Below, piece by piece: positions 17,288 through 25,817 of a DNA stretch of 38,395 nucleotides. Numbering within the stretch: position 1 is the first letter of the stretch; each line of letters starts with the position of its first letter. The translations under genes were made by a program, and so were the position numbers. Source of the stretch: Xanthomonas bromi (GTDB lineage Bacteria > Pseudomonadota > Gammaproteobacteria > Xanthomonadales > Xanthomonadaceae); assembly GCF_900092025.1 (NCBI RefSeq), contig NZ_FLTX01000068.1, positions 1 to 38,395 of the forward strand. The letters are read 5' to 3'. The notes under the pieces were generated by a model. It was not told where the DNA came from. It saw nothing but the letters and a program-made list of their open reading frames with translations, and made no database searches.

Positions 17288-17618
17288 CTAGAACTCCAGC
17301 AGCCGTCCATCGCGGAGGACTGCAGTCATGAAGAGATTCGGTCGCTCGCATTGCCCGCGTGCGCGTCGATGCTGAGCATTGCCAAAAACGCGTGCGCCGG
17401 CAAGCCGCAGGGCAGCAAATACGCTACGTCATTGCGAAAACAAGCACACGTCGCAGGCATGCGCACTGTGCGCGCGACTGCCCATGCACGGAGCGCAGCT
17501 GTGCGACGGCAATACACGGTTGCGTAGCGCGAGCGAGCCGGCGCAACAACCGGTTGCGGCCGCCATCGCACGAGGGCGGCCGCAGGTTTACAGCTTCAAA
17601 CCGCGTCGGCCTAATGCC
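17288..17618. other. Gap between TonB receptor and SapC genes
   Basis: These 331 bp have no supported gene. They carry the hairpin at 17556-17583 near the receptor end. The rest is likely leader sequence for sapC, and no promoter could be assigned. Confidence 0.4.
17556..17583 (-). terminator. Hairpin between TonB receptor and SapC genes
   Basis: A perfect 9-bp stem (GCGGCCGCC / GGCGGCCGC) with a ten-base loop lies 36 bp past the receptor stop. Without a T-run it may act as a weak terminator or protect the receptor mRNA end. Confidence 0.6.
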
Positions 17619-20600
17619 TCAGAACGCGTAACGCACGCCCAGCGTGTAACGCGGCTGCTGGTCGATCAGGCGGATGATCTGCTTCTCCGAGCGGCCATGC
17701 CAACGCACGTCTTCGCCGGTCAGGTTGATCGCCTCGAAACCCACCGACAGCTGCTTGTTGAAGGCGTAGCTGACGCTGAGGTCGAACTGCTGGTAAGGCT
17801 CGACGTAGTACGGGTTGCGGTTGGCATTGTCCTGGTTGGCAGCGATCAGGTATTCGTCCCGCCAGTTCCAGGCCAGGCGTGCGCTCCAGCCATATTTCTC
17901 GTACATCAGCATGACGTTGGCGGTGTCGCTCAGACCGAGCAACGCGAACTGATCGCGGTCGATGACGGTGTTGTCGAATGCCACATCGCCTTCCACGATG
18001 GTGTAGTTGGCGTAGATGCCGAATCCGGTGCTACCGAAGAAGTACTGCCCACCGAGCTCCCAGCCATGGATGTTGGCCTTGTTCTGGTTGATCGGCCGGG
18101 ACACATCGAACTGATACAGGGGGTCGGAGGCGTTGCCGGCGATATCGTACGCATTCTCCAACGCCAGGCTCTGCGCCGAACTGCCGTTGTAGGCGCTCAG
18201 CCCGCCGGTAGCAGCGGCATTGCGCAACAGGGCCATTGCCGAGAACAGCGAGGTGTCGTTGGCCGAACATGCGCCCGCGACATCGTTTCCGGCCGCGCCC
18301 ACCTGGGCGGCGCAGGCACCGCTTTGCAGGAATGCCAATGCGGCCTGGGCATCCGGCCCCGAGGTGGGATCGGTCAGTCCGTACAGCGACTCACGCGTGA
18401 CGGTATTGCCGATGAAATTGCTCACGCGCTTGTTCCAGAATGTCGCTGACAGGTAGCTGGCGTCGGCGAAGTACCACTCCAGCGCCAGATCGAGGTTGTC
18501 CGATTCCAACGGATCGAGCGTGGGCGTCTGCGAGTCGCCACCGGCGCGGTTGGACGGATTGATCAGGATCGAGCCGTTGGGGGTGTTCGGGGTGGGCCCT
18601 GCGATGAGATTGTTATAGGGCGCGCGCGCAATGGTCTGACCGAAGGAGGCACGACCTTTCAGCGAATCGGTGAAATCGATGCTGAAGTCCATGTTGGGAA
18701 GGATGTAGTTGTAGCTGGTCTTCTCGCTGAAAGGCTGTTGGTCGGTGGAGCGGATCAACTGGAAATCGTTGTTGGAAAGCCACAGCACTGCGGTGGGCGT
18801 GGCCACCTGCGAGATGGACTCCACATCGGTGCGCTCGTAGCGCAGACCCAGGCGCGTATTGGTGGTCATCCCGGCGATGGCACCGGCCACTTCCAACTGC
18901 ACGTAGGCCGCGCGGGTCTTTTCCTCCACCCGGTTGTTGGCGCTGTATTGCGGGTTGTAGCGTGTGGTCGCGCCGTATTGGCTTCCACCCCACAGGGCCA
19001 GCTGATCGGCATCGCCACGCCAGGCACTGGACGCCGCGCCGGTGGGATTGAAATCCTTGAACATGCCCGTGATGCTCACCGGTTGCAGCAGCGCGACCAT
19101 GCCCGGCTCGTTACCCGCATTGGACACGCCCCAATCGCCCAGCGGCGAGTTGTTGTCGCTGACCAGGCGTTGCATGCTGGTGTTGGTCGAACTCACGCCG
19201 AACTGGAAGCGCCCGTCGTCGAAGTCGAACTTTCCGTCCAGACGCCCTTCCTTGGTTTCGGTCACCTGCTTCTGGTAGAAAATACGCAGCACCTGCGAGC
19301 CGAGCTCGGCAGGCGTGAACGCGGGATTGACCACGCCATTGGTGTTTGCCAGCGAATCGGCTGCGGTGGGATACCAGGTGCGTGCGCCGATCGGCAAGGA
19401 ATTGTTGAAGGACAGTTCCTGTCCCCATTGGCCGCCGCAGGACGGCCCATTGGTGCAGTTGTTGGTGCCGGCGAAACTGAAATAGGTCGCGCTGCCGCCC
19501 GTGGTCGGGTCGTTGGGCAGGCTTTGCGTCTTCGAATTGTGCGCATCGAAGCTCAATTGGAAGCGGTCGTTCACTTGCCAATCCGCATTGAAGCCCAGCG
19601 AGCCGAGCGTGTACTTCTGCTCGTTGCGCTGTTGCTCCATGCCGAAGTCCTTGGCCCCGTTGGGCACGTCGCGCAGATAGACCGGCGTGGCCACGGCTTG
19701 GCCAGTATCGAAGGTCAGATCGGTGAAGCTGTTGGCGCGCTGCAGCCAGATGCCCTGCTCGCCGCGCTCTTCGCGGATTTCGTTGGCCGAATAGGTGTAA
19801 TCCAGGGTCAGGGTCAGGCTGTCGGTGGGTGCGAACTGCATCACCGCTTGACCATTCATGCGTTCGCGCTGGAAATCGGCGAAGGCGTAACGCAGATCGT
19901 TGGGCATGCCGTACAACTGACCGATCGCCGGTGCATTGGTCACCACTGCGCCCGGGCGCAACGCCGGGTCGGTGCCGGTCCAACGCTGGATATTCCAGGT
20001 ATTTTCGGTGGCCTGCACCGAACCGCCGTGGCGTTTCTGATAGCTGGCGCTCAAGCCGATCCCGAAGGTCTTGTCCGGGTTGGTGTAGCTGAAGATGCCC
20101 GACACTTCCGGGGTGAGCGAATCGCCGAATGGCTCGGAGCGGTCCGACACCATTTTGGCACCGGCATTGGCCACCACGCCCTCGTGATTGAACGGCTTGT
20201 CGGTCTGGATGTTGATCGTCGCGCCGATCCCGCCGCTGGGCGCAGTAGCGCGGCTGGTCTTGAACACCTCGATGCCGGTGATGGCTTCGGAAGCGAGCTG
20301 GGCGAAGTTGAACGCGCGCGTGCCGACATCCACACCGCCGATCGGCGTCTGGCCGGGCGCGCCGAACGCATCGGCGCCGGGAATCAGACGGCCATTGAGG
20401 GTGACGGTGTTGAACTGCGGACCGAAGCCGCGTGCGGTGACCTGCGCCCCTTCGCCGTCGCGGCGTTCGATCGAAATACCAGTGATGCGTTGCAGCGACT
20501 CGGCCAGATTGGTGTCTGGAAACTTGCCGATGTCTTCGGCGCTGATCGCATCCACCACGCCCGCGGCGTCGCGCCTGATGCCCATCGACTGATTCAAGCT

Positions 20601-20777
20601 GTTGCGGATACCGGTCACGTTGACGGCATCCAACGTGGTTGCGGAATCGCTGCTGGACTGCGGCGCCGGCGCAGGTGGCACAGCGACATCCTGCGCAAAC
20701 GCGGGATTGATGACCAACAGGCCGCCAACGAAGGTGAACATGGCCTTCGACTTGAAGCTGTTCAACGTACGACGCAT
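17619..20777 (-). CDS. TonB-dependent receptor, Xanthomonas/Caulobacter type
   Basis: This is a 1052-residue outer-membrane active transporter. A signal peptide covers about residues 1-29 (cut after NPAFA). A short N-terminal segment, not a full signalling domain, precedes the plug domain (about 45-190, with DAISAEDIGKFPDTNLAESLQRITGISIERRDGEG split over its start), ending in the barrel that closes with the aromatic C-terminus GVRYAF. Length and plug features fit the TonB-Xanth-Caul subfamily, many of which take up plant-derived oligosaccharides. GAGGACA lies 5-11 bp before the ATG at 20777, favouring it over an upstream in-frame start at 20804. It is followed on the same strand by SapC, JmjC and halogenase genes. 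A LacI-type palindrome about 400 bp upstream suggests sugar control. Substrate is not identified. Confidence 0.93.
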   Translation of the reverse strand: MRRTLNSFKSKAMFTFVGGLLVINPAFAQDVAVPPAPAPQSSSDSATTLDAVNVTGIRNSLNQSMGIRRDAAGVVDAISAEDIGKFPDTNLAESLQRITGISIERRDGEGAQVTARGFGPQFNTVTLNGRLIPGADAFGAPGQTPIGGVDVGTRAFNFAQLASEAITGIEVFKTSRATAPSGGIGATINIQTDKPFNHEGVVANAGAKMVSDRSEPFGDSLTPEVSGIFSYTNPDKTFGIGLSASYQKRHGGSVQATENTWNIQRWTGTDPALRPGAVVTNAPAIGQLYGMPNDLRYAFADFQRERMNGQAVMQFAPTDSLTLTLDYTYSANEIREERGEQGIWLQRANSFTDLTFDTGQAVATPVYLRDVPNGAKDFGMEQQRNEQKYTLGSLGFNADWQVNDRFQLSFDAHNSKTQSLPNDPTTGGSATYFSFAGTNNCTNGPSCGGQWGQELSFNNSLPIGARTWYPTAADSLANTNGVVNPAFTPAELGSQVLRIFYQKQVTETKEGRLDGKFDFDDGRFQFGVSSTNTSMQRLVSDNNSPLGDWGVSNAGNEPGMVALLQPVSITGMFKDFNPTGAASSAWRGDADQLALWGGSQYGATTRYNPQYSANNRVEEKTRAAYVQLEVAGAIAGMTTNTRLGLRYERTDVESISQVATPTAVLWLSNNDFQLIRSTDQQPFSEKTSYNYILPNMDFSIDFTDSLKGRASFGQTIARAPYNNLIAGPTPNTPNGSILINPSNRAGGDSQTPTLDPLESDNLDLALEWYFADASYLSATFWNKRVSNFIGNTVTRESLYGLTDPTSGPDAQAALAFLQSGACAAQVGAAGNDVAGACSANDTSLFSAMALLRNAAATGGLSAYNGSSAQSLALENAYDIAGNASDPLYQFDVSRPINQNKANIHGWELGGQYFFGSTGFGIYANYTIVEGDVAFDNTVIDRDQFALLGLSDTANVMLMYEKYGWSARLAWNWRDEYLIAANQDNANRNPYYVEPYQQFDLSVSYAFNKQLSVGFEAINLTGEDVRWHGRSEKQIIRLIDQQPRYTLGVRYAF

Positions 20778-21176
20778 CGATGTGTCCTCGGGAGTGGAGT
20801 CCAACCGCCAACGGCCGATATCGCGGCATGCGACACGGCGGAATCATGGCCACCGCCCAACAGGCCGTGGCGACCGTTGCTGCAACTACTGGAGCCCCCA
20901 ATCCAACGTCCAGGCGTGTGCATCGCACGCGCAGCCGGCGCTCGGGCTGGACATGCACTGTTGCATACCTCCCGCTTCGCCACACCACATGCACCACACG
21001 ACAACCGCTCTGTACGTCGTTTCAGCTGCCCTTCGATCTATCCCCTAGCGCGCAGGCCACCGATCCCCCTTCGACCGTTGACCTGCGATGTGCATGCACG
21101 TCTACCACGCGCATCAACGGCAACGCGCTGCCCTTGCTGCGTGTGAGGCAGGCGCTTTGCACGGCGTGTCAGCCAG

Positions 21177-21190
21177 TGATAGCGCTAACA
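21177..21190. promoter_or_regulatory. LacI-type operator-like palindrome TGATAGCGCTAACA
   Basis: The 14-mer is symmetric at six of seven base pairs with the central CG typical of LacI-family operators. It differs at one base from the xyl-box (TGGTAGCGCTAACA) that I recall for XylR in X. campestris. Its edge is 400 bp upstream of the TonB receptor ATG, on the promoter side. Confidence 0.5.
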
Positions 21191-21753
21191 TACCGCGCAG
21201 CCTAGTCAGGGCATAAAGGGCTTGTCACCGTGCGTTGCAACATAGTGATGGCGACGCACCGTTACAGCCGATACGGCAGTCGCTTGAGTCCGCATGCGCT
21301 TTTCAACGCTGGCGCGGCTGTAAGCGTTATCAACGGGCTTACGCAAAAACCGGCGAGCCGCAAGTTGAAAGTTGCATAATGAAACGCCCAGAACGCGTCT
21401 TGAGGTGGCGTTTGCGCAAATGCAGATCGACCGTTCCTGATGCGCGTCTTGAGTGCGATCGTCAAATGCAACGATGCACCCAACACAGCAACGGGGTGTG
21501 CCATGCGGTTGGACCTCGTCGCCGTGTCAGTGCAGCAGCACGCATCGCGCACGCGAAGACGGCGCAATCTTCGCAATCGATTGTGCCGGTTTGGCGCAAC
21601 CTGCAAAACGAAGCAGCCGTCGTCGGGCGGATATCCACAGCGCGCGAGCCGGGGCGCAGGAGCACGTCCTACCGATGAGAGGCACGTGCTGCGCTCGCCT
21701 GGCGGTAGGCGCAGGCATGTTCTTTGCATTCTCCGTCGCCACTGCACGCGGCC

Positions 21754-21791
21754 GCCGACGCGACCGCGACCGCGACCGCGACCACGTCGGC
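21754..21791 (-). terminator. Hairpin with hexamer repeats in its loop
   Basis: Seven-bp arms GCCGACG / CGTCGGC enclose exactly 24 bases made of four CGACCG-type hexamers (the last ends in A). It begins 22 bp past the M1 peptidase stop, so it may be that gene's terminator. Confidence 0.5.
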
Positions 21792-21812
21792 GTGCCTGCG
21801 CTGTCGCAACGC

Positions 21813-23798
21813 TCAGCCAGTCACATCCACACGCGCATCACTGCGATCGGCATCCGGCAGCACATGGTCCGGATCCAGCGTCACATGCAGCACTTTCTGG
21901 GTGGTCGGCAGGGTGAGCGTGGGTGTGGTGGTCTGCAGCCAGCTTTCCACCGGCACGCGCCGATCCAGATGGTTGCCATCGGCCAGGTCCGCACGCAAGG
22001 TCACCGGCATCACCAGCTTCTGCCGGCTGCGCAGCGTGACTTGCACGCCTTTGGCCGGGTCGTGGTCGACGTAATGCGCTTCGGTGATGCCCATGTCCAG
22101 CTGCCAGTTGTTGAAATACCAGCCGCGCCACCACCAGGACAGGTCTTCGCCACTTTCGCTTTCCATCAGCCGGAAGAAATCCGATGGCGTGGGATGCTTG
22201 TAGGCCCAGGTCGCGATGTATTTGCGAAATGCAGGGTCGAAGCGCGCCGGCCCCAGAATCTGTTCGCGCAACAGCACCAGCCCCAATGCGCCCTTGAAAT
22301 AGGTCAGCGAATGGCGATAGGTCTCGCTGGTGGAATCGGCGTTGTCCATCAGCGTGGGCGCCTGGGTATCGGCCAACAAAGGCAGGATTTCGTCGACCGG
22401 ATTGCCGCCTTTGGGCGCGTATTCCGAATCGCGCTTGGGGGCGTATTCGCCCTTGTTGAATGCATCCGATGCATACACGTCGATGAAGGTGTTGAAGCCT
22501 TCATCCATGAATGCATGCCGACGCTCGTTGGAGCCGACGATCATCGGGAACCAGGTGTGGCCGATCTCGTGTGCGGTGATCCAGAACAAATCCTTGCCGC
22601 CGTCTTCGAAGCCGTCGAAGACGATGCCGGGATATTCCATGCCCGCGCCATAGCCGCCCAGGTTGACCGCTGCCGGCCACGGGTACGGATACCACTGCGA
22701 AAAATGCTCGATCGCGCCTTTGACGTATTCGGTGGAACGGTTCCACTTGTCTGCACCCACGCCTTCCACCGGGTACACCGACATCGCCAGCGCGTGCTTG
22801 CCGCCCGGCAAATTGATGCGCGCCGCATCCCAGACGAAGGCCGGCGATGCGGCAAATGCGACATCGCGGGTGTGGTCCATATGGAAGCGCCAGGTCTGCG
22901 TGCCCGTGCCCGCCGGCTTGGCTGCACGTGCAGTCACTTCGGCAGGCGTGCGGATCAGCAGCGTGCGGTCGCTGGCGCGGGCTTGTTCCAGGCGTTGCTG
23001 CTCGGTGCGGCTGAGCACGTCCTGCGGGTTGGTCAGTGCGCCGGAGCCGGCGACCAGAAAGCCCGTCGGCACGGTGACCGCATAGTCGAAATTGCCGTAC
23101 TCCAGATAAAACTCCGATCCCAGGTAGGGTTGCGTGTCCCAGCCGCGCAGATCGTCGTACACCGCCATGCGCGGGTACCATTGCGCCATCTCGTAGATCT
23201 CGCCCTGCTTGCTGGCACTCACCGCAGTGCGACCGCCCCAGGTGCCGGGAATCGTGTAGCGGTAACGGATATGCACGGTGAGCGCCTTGCCCTGCCCGGC
23301 CAACGGCTGCGGCAGATCCACCCGCATGCGGGTGTCGTCGACGAGGAAGTGCGCCGGCTGTCGGCGCCCGCCCTGATCGATCTCGACGCTGGCGATCTGC
23401 ATGCCATCGGTGAACTCCTTGCGCTTGAGCGGCCGGCTGGCGGCAGCGCGCGCATCGGCGCGGTAGATGTTCTGGTCCAGCTGCAGCCACAGCACGTCCA
23501 GCGTGTCTGGGCTGTGGTTGGTGTAGGTGATGGCGGCCTCGCCGCTGAGCGTGTGCGTTGCCGGATCGATGCTGACGCTGAGGTCGTAATCGGCGCGGTT
23601 CTGCCAGAACGCCGGACCGGGCACGCCGCCGCCACTGCGATAGGCAGTCGGGGCGTCGGGCAATTGCAGGGGCGCGAACAAGCCCAGCGGATCGAACCCG
23701 GCTGATGGTGCCGCGGGGGCGGGGGCGGCCACTGCGGAGGCACAGGCACAGGCAAGCGAGACGGCAACGGTGAGTGCACGGCGCATGGTGGGGAACAT
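21813..23798 (-). CDS. Secreted M1-family metallopeptidase (gluzincin)
   Basis: This is a 661-residue zinc metallopeptidase of the M1 aminopeptidase family. A signal peptide (about residues 1-25, AVSLACACASAVAA) directs export. The zinc site is HEIGH (410-414) with the third ligand Glu433 exactly 18 residues on, in MDEGFN. The exopeptidase motif GxMEN is replaced by GAGMEYP (385-390), a variation seen in bacterial M1 relatives. Beta-sandwich domain sequence precedes the catalytic domain. The start at 23798 has AGGAC upstream; an internal ATG four codons on is possible. It is monocistronic and ends with a repeat-containing hairpin. It probably trims peptides in the periplasm or outside, feeding the amino-acid permeases; the precise specificity is not known. 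Confidence 0.9.
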   Translation of the reverse strand: MFPTMRRALTVAVSLACACASAVAAPAPAAPSAGFDPLGLFAPLQLPDAPTAYRSGGGVPGPAFWQNRADYDLSVSIDPATHTLSGEAAITYTNHSPDTLDVLWLQLDQNIYRADARAAASRPLKRKEFTDGMQIASVEIDQGGRRQPAHFLVDDTRMRVDLPQPLAGQGKALTVHIRYRYTIPGTWGGRTAVSASKQGEIYEMAQWYPRMAVYDDLRGWDTQPYLGSEFYLEYGNFDYAVTVPTGFLVAGSGALTNPQDVLSRTEQQRLEQARASDRTLLIRTPAEVTARAAKPAGTGTQTWRFHMDHTRDVAFAASPAFVWDAARINLPGGKHALAMSVYPVEGVGADKWNRSTEYVKGAIEHFSQWYPYPWPAAVNLGGYGAGMEYPGIVFDGFEDGGKDLFWITAHEIGHTWFPMIVGSNERRHAFMDEGFNTFIDVYASDAFNKGEYAPKRDSEYAPKGGNPVDEILPLLADTQAPTLMDNADSTSETYRHSLTYFKGALGLVLLREQILGPARFDPAFRKYIATWAYKHPTPSDFFRLMESESGEDLSWWWRGWYFNNWQLDMGITEAHYVDHDPAKGVQVTLRSRQKLVMPVTLRADLADGNHLDRRVPVESWLQTTTPTLTLPTTQKVLHVTLDPDHVLPDADRSDARVDVTG

Positions 23799-24090
23799 GG
23801 CAGGTCCTGCAACGGGGGAATGTCCATGCTACGGCCAATTGCAGCGGCGTCCATGCCACCCGTGGTCAAACCGGCCGCGTGGCCGCCTGACGCCAGGGTT
23901 ATGCATGCAATGTCTTGCCTGCCTGGCAAGCGATGCACCGCATCTCGCATCCATCCAACAGTGAACCGTCGCAACGCATGCGCATGGCCGCGCGGTGTGC
24001 CTTCGCCCCCGACGACATGCTAGACGCCGGCGCTCTTCGTGGCGAAGGCCGAAATGCTATCTATGCCGGCTACCCACTGAGAACTCGCTG

Positions 24091-24900
24091 ATGAGCAAGA
24101 AAGAGACGAAGAGCAAACCGACCAAGGCCGCGGCCTCCTCGGCCACGTCCTTGCGCCTTTACGGCTGGAAACCCGATCTGCCCGACCACCGCGACCATTC
24201 CTATGCCATGCCGCGTCCGCGGGCGGCGCTGCCACGGCATATCGATCTGCGGGCGACCTGCTCTGCAGTCGAGGACCAGGGGCAGCTTGGTAGTTGCACC
24301 GCTAATGCATTGGTCGGCGCGCTCGAGTTCCTTGAACGCAAGGACGGCCTGAAGGCGACGGATCTGAGCCGGTTGTTCGTCTATTACAACGAGCGGGAGC
24401 TCGATGGGACCGTCACGCAGGATGCCGGCAGCCAGCTACGCACCGGCATCAAGACCCTGGCTCACCAAGGCGTGTGCGCCGAAGCACTGTGGCCCTACGA
24501 CATCACCCAATTCGCCAAGCGGCCACCGCCCAAGGCCTACACTCAGGCCGAGCACCACCGCATCACCGACTACATGCGCCTGAACACACTCGGCGATATG
24601 CAGTCGTGCCTGGCCGACGGCTATCCGTTCGTGTTCGGCTTCAGTGTCTACGAATCGTTCGAATCGAAAGAGGTTGCCAAGACCGGTGTCGTGAACCGCC
24701 CCGGCTCGCACGAGCAGATGCTTGGCGGCCACGCGGTGTTGGCCGTGGGCTACGACGATGCGTCGCAACGGTTGATCGTACGTAATTCCTGGGGCACCGC
24801 GTGGGGGCAGAAGGGCTACTTCACCATTCCCTATTCGTATGTGACCGACCGCAATCTCGCCGACGATCTGTGGACCATCCGCCGCGGCGCCGGTCTATAG
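24091..24900 (+). CDS. Papain-like cysteine protease (C1A, xylellain-like)
   Basis: This is a 269-residue papain-family protease. The oxyanion Gln63 and nucleophile Cys69 lie in QGQLGSC, the catalytic His214 in GGHAVLAVGYDD, and Asn232 in VRNSWGTAWG. The N-terminus is short, Lys- and Ala-rich (about 1-18) and lacks a signal peptide, and it then leads to LYGWKPDLPDHRD, as in xylellain from Xylella fastidiosa, to which length and layout correspond. The N-terminal segment may regulate active-site access as reported for that enzyme. The ATG at 24091 is the only start before the conserved region with a plausible context. It is transcribed alone and ends in a long stem-loop. Location and targets are not evident from sequence. 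Confidence 0.92.
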   Translation: MSKKETKSKPTKAAASSATSLRLYGWKPDLPDHRDHSYAMPRPRAALPRHIDLRATCSAVEDQGQLGSCTANALVGALEFLERKDGLKATDLSRLFVYYNERELDGTVTQDAGSQLRTGIKTLAHQGVCAEALWPYDITQFAKRPPPKAYTQAEHHRITDYMRLNTLGDMQSCLADGYPFVFGFSVYESFESKEVAKTGVVNRPGSHEQMLGGHAVLAVGYDDASQRLIVRNSWGTAWGQKGYFTIPYSYVTDRNLADDLWTIRRGAGL

Positions 24901-24954
24901 CGCGCCGGCTGCAACACGCCGACGCACCCATGCAGTAGGTAATCGCCACAGAGC

Positions 24955-24998
24955 GCGGGAGGTGCATCGGGCTGCGCAGGCACCCGATCACCTCCCGC
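24955..24998 (+). terminator. Long stem-loop terminator after papain-like protease
   Basis: Arms of 17 and 16 bases (starting GCGGGAGGTG and ending CACCTCCCGC) pair along their length with one bulged C; the loop is 11 bases. It starts 54 bp past the stop, between convergent genes, so may act on both strands. Confidence 0.85.
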
Positions 24999-25303
24999 CT
25001 CCACCGCCGCACTGAAATCGACCGCTGTCCACCCAGGGCGGCAGTTACCGATTGCGCCACCGTGCCGTTTGAGAGTCGCCACCCGGCGCCGACCGAGAGC
25101 CGCAGCGGCGCGCGTGATGGCCACCGATCCTTGGCCACTGACCGAGAACGCCCGGTCCAGTGCTGTCACGCGATGCGCAGCATGCTGTCCGCCGCGCGCC
25201 ACGCACGCGGCCGGCACACCCACCATCGACGCGCCCACGCCGGTTTGCACAGTGCAGCCATCGACGCGGGCATCACCCAACGCACGCGGCCACGTTGCCG
25301 CCA
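24999..25303. other. Intergenic region without a supported gene
   Basis: About 300 bp between the long stem-loop and the soxR stop; nothing recognisable was seen. Confidence 0.35.
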
Positions 25304-25750
25304 TCAGCCCTGGGCACGCGCGCTCAATCGCAGGGCGCCGTCGCCGTCGTCGGCCAATCGATCGTCCGGATTGCTCAATCGGCAACGCCGCAGCGACAGA
25401 CAACCGCAGCCGATGCAATCGGTGAGCTGGTCGCGCAAGGCCTGCAGTTCGTTGATGCGTGCGTCCAGTTGCCCGCGCCAGCGCGCCGACATGCGCGCCC
25501 ACTCCGCGCGGGTGGGCGTACGTTGCTCCGGCAATACAGCGAAGGCATCGAGCACCTGCTGCAGCGGCACACCCAACCGCTGCGCCACGCGAATCACCGC
25601 AATCCGTCGCAGCACATCGCGCGCATAGCGGCGCTGGTTGCCGGCGGTGCGCAGGCTCCTGATCAAACCTTTGCGCTCGTAGAAGTGCAGCGCCGACACC
25701 GCCACGCCACCGCGCTTGGCCACTTCGCCCACGGACAACTCACGCTGCAT
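25304..25750 (-). CDS. soxR: SoxR redox-sensing MerR-family regulator
   Basis: This 148-residue transcription factor has an N-terminal winged helix (about residues 5-72, starting [20 protein letters not shown]), a dimerisation helix, and the [2Fe-2S] motif with Cys112, Cys115, Cys117 and Cys123 in the spacing C-x2-C-x-C-x5-C that defines SoxR. The cluster is oxidised by redox-cycling compounds, turning the bound protein into an activator. AAGG lies seven bases before the ATG at 25750. The gene is divergent from an MFS exporter; the 67-bp spacer holds a near-perfect SoxR box, so SoxR likely controls the exporter. No soxS is present, in line with non-enteric SoxR that controls transporters directly. 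Confidence 0.96.
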   Translation of the reverse strand: MQRELSVGEVAKRGGVAVSALHFYERKGLIRSLRTAGNQRRYARDVLRRIAVIRVAQRLGVPLQQVLDAFAVLPEQRTPTRAEWARMSARWRGQLDARINELQALRDQLTDCIGCGCLSLRRCRLSNPDDRLADDGDGALRLSARAQG

Positions 25751-25754
25751 TGCC

Positions 25755-25776
25755 TTGACCTCAACTTAGGTTGAGG
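25755..25776 (+). promoter_or_regulatory. SoxR box within MFS promoter
   Basis: The 18-bp dyad CCTCAAC-TTAG-GTTGAGG (25759-25776) is perfectly symmetric in its 7-bp arms and matches the SoxR consensus. A TTGACC -35 element overlaps its left edge; a weak -10 would sit at about 25780. The elongated spacer fits MerR-type activation. Confidence 0.9.
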
Positions 25777-25817
25777 CAGGATGCTGCGCTTCCACGACCG
25801 GTGCAAGCACCTGTGTC

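Larger units (their letters stand above)
20778..21812. other. Long intergenic region upstream of the TonB receptor
   Basis: This 1035-bp gap lies between the receptor start and the M1 peptidase stop. It contains the operator-like palindrome at 21177-21190, frequent TGCA tetramers in 20880-21240 and the repeat-loop hairpin at 21754-21791. No gene is supported; open frames here lack protein signatures. Confidence 0.5.

Noticed and set aside
18738..21146. 802-residue open frame antisense to the TonB receptor
   Set aside because: It mirrors the high-GC codons of the receptor gene, has no family motifs and is rich in Gly, Arg and His in the manner of antisense shadows.
21453..23705. 750-residue open frame antisense to the M1 peptidase
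   Set aside because: The M1 frame has signal peptide and HEXXH-X18-E; the antisense frame has no recognisable feature.
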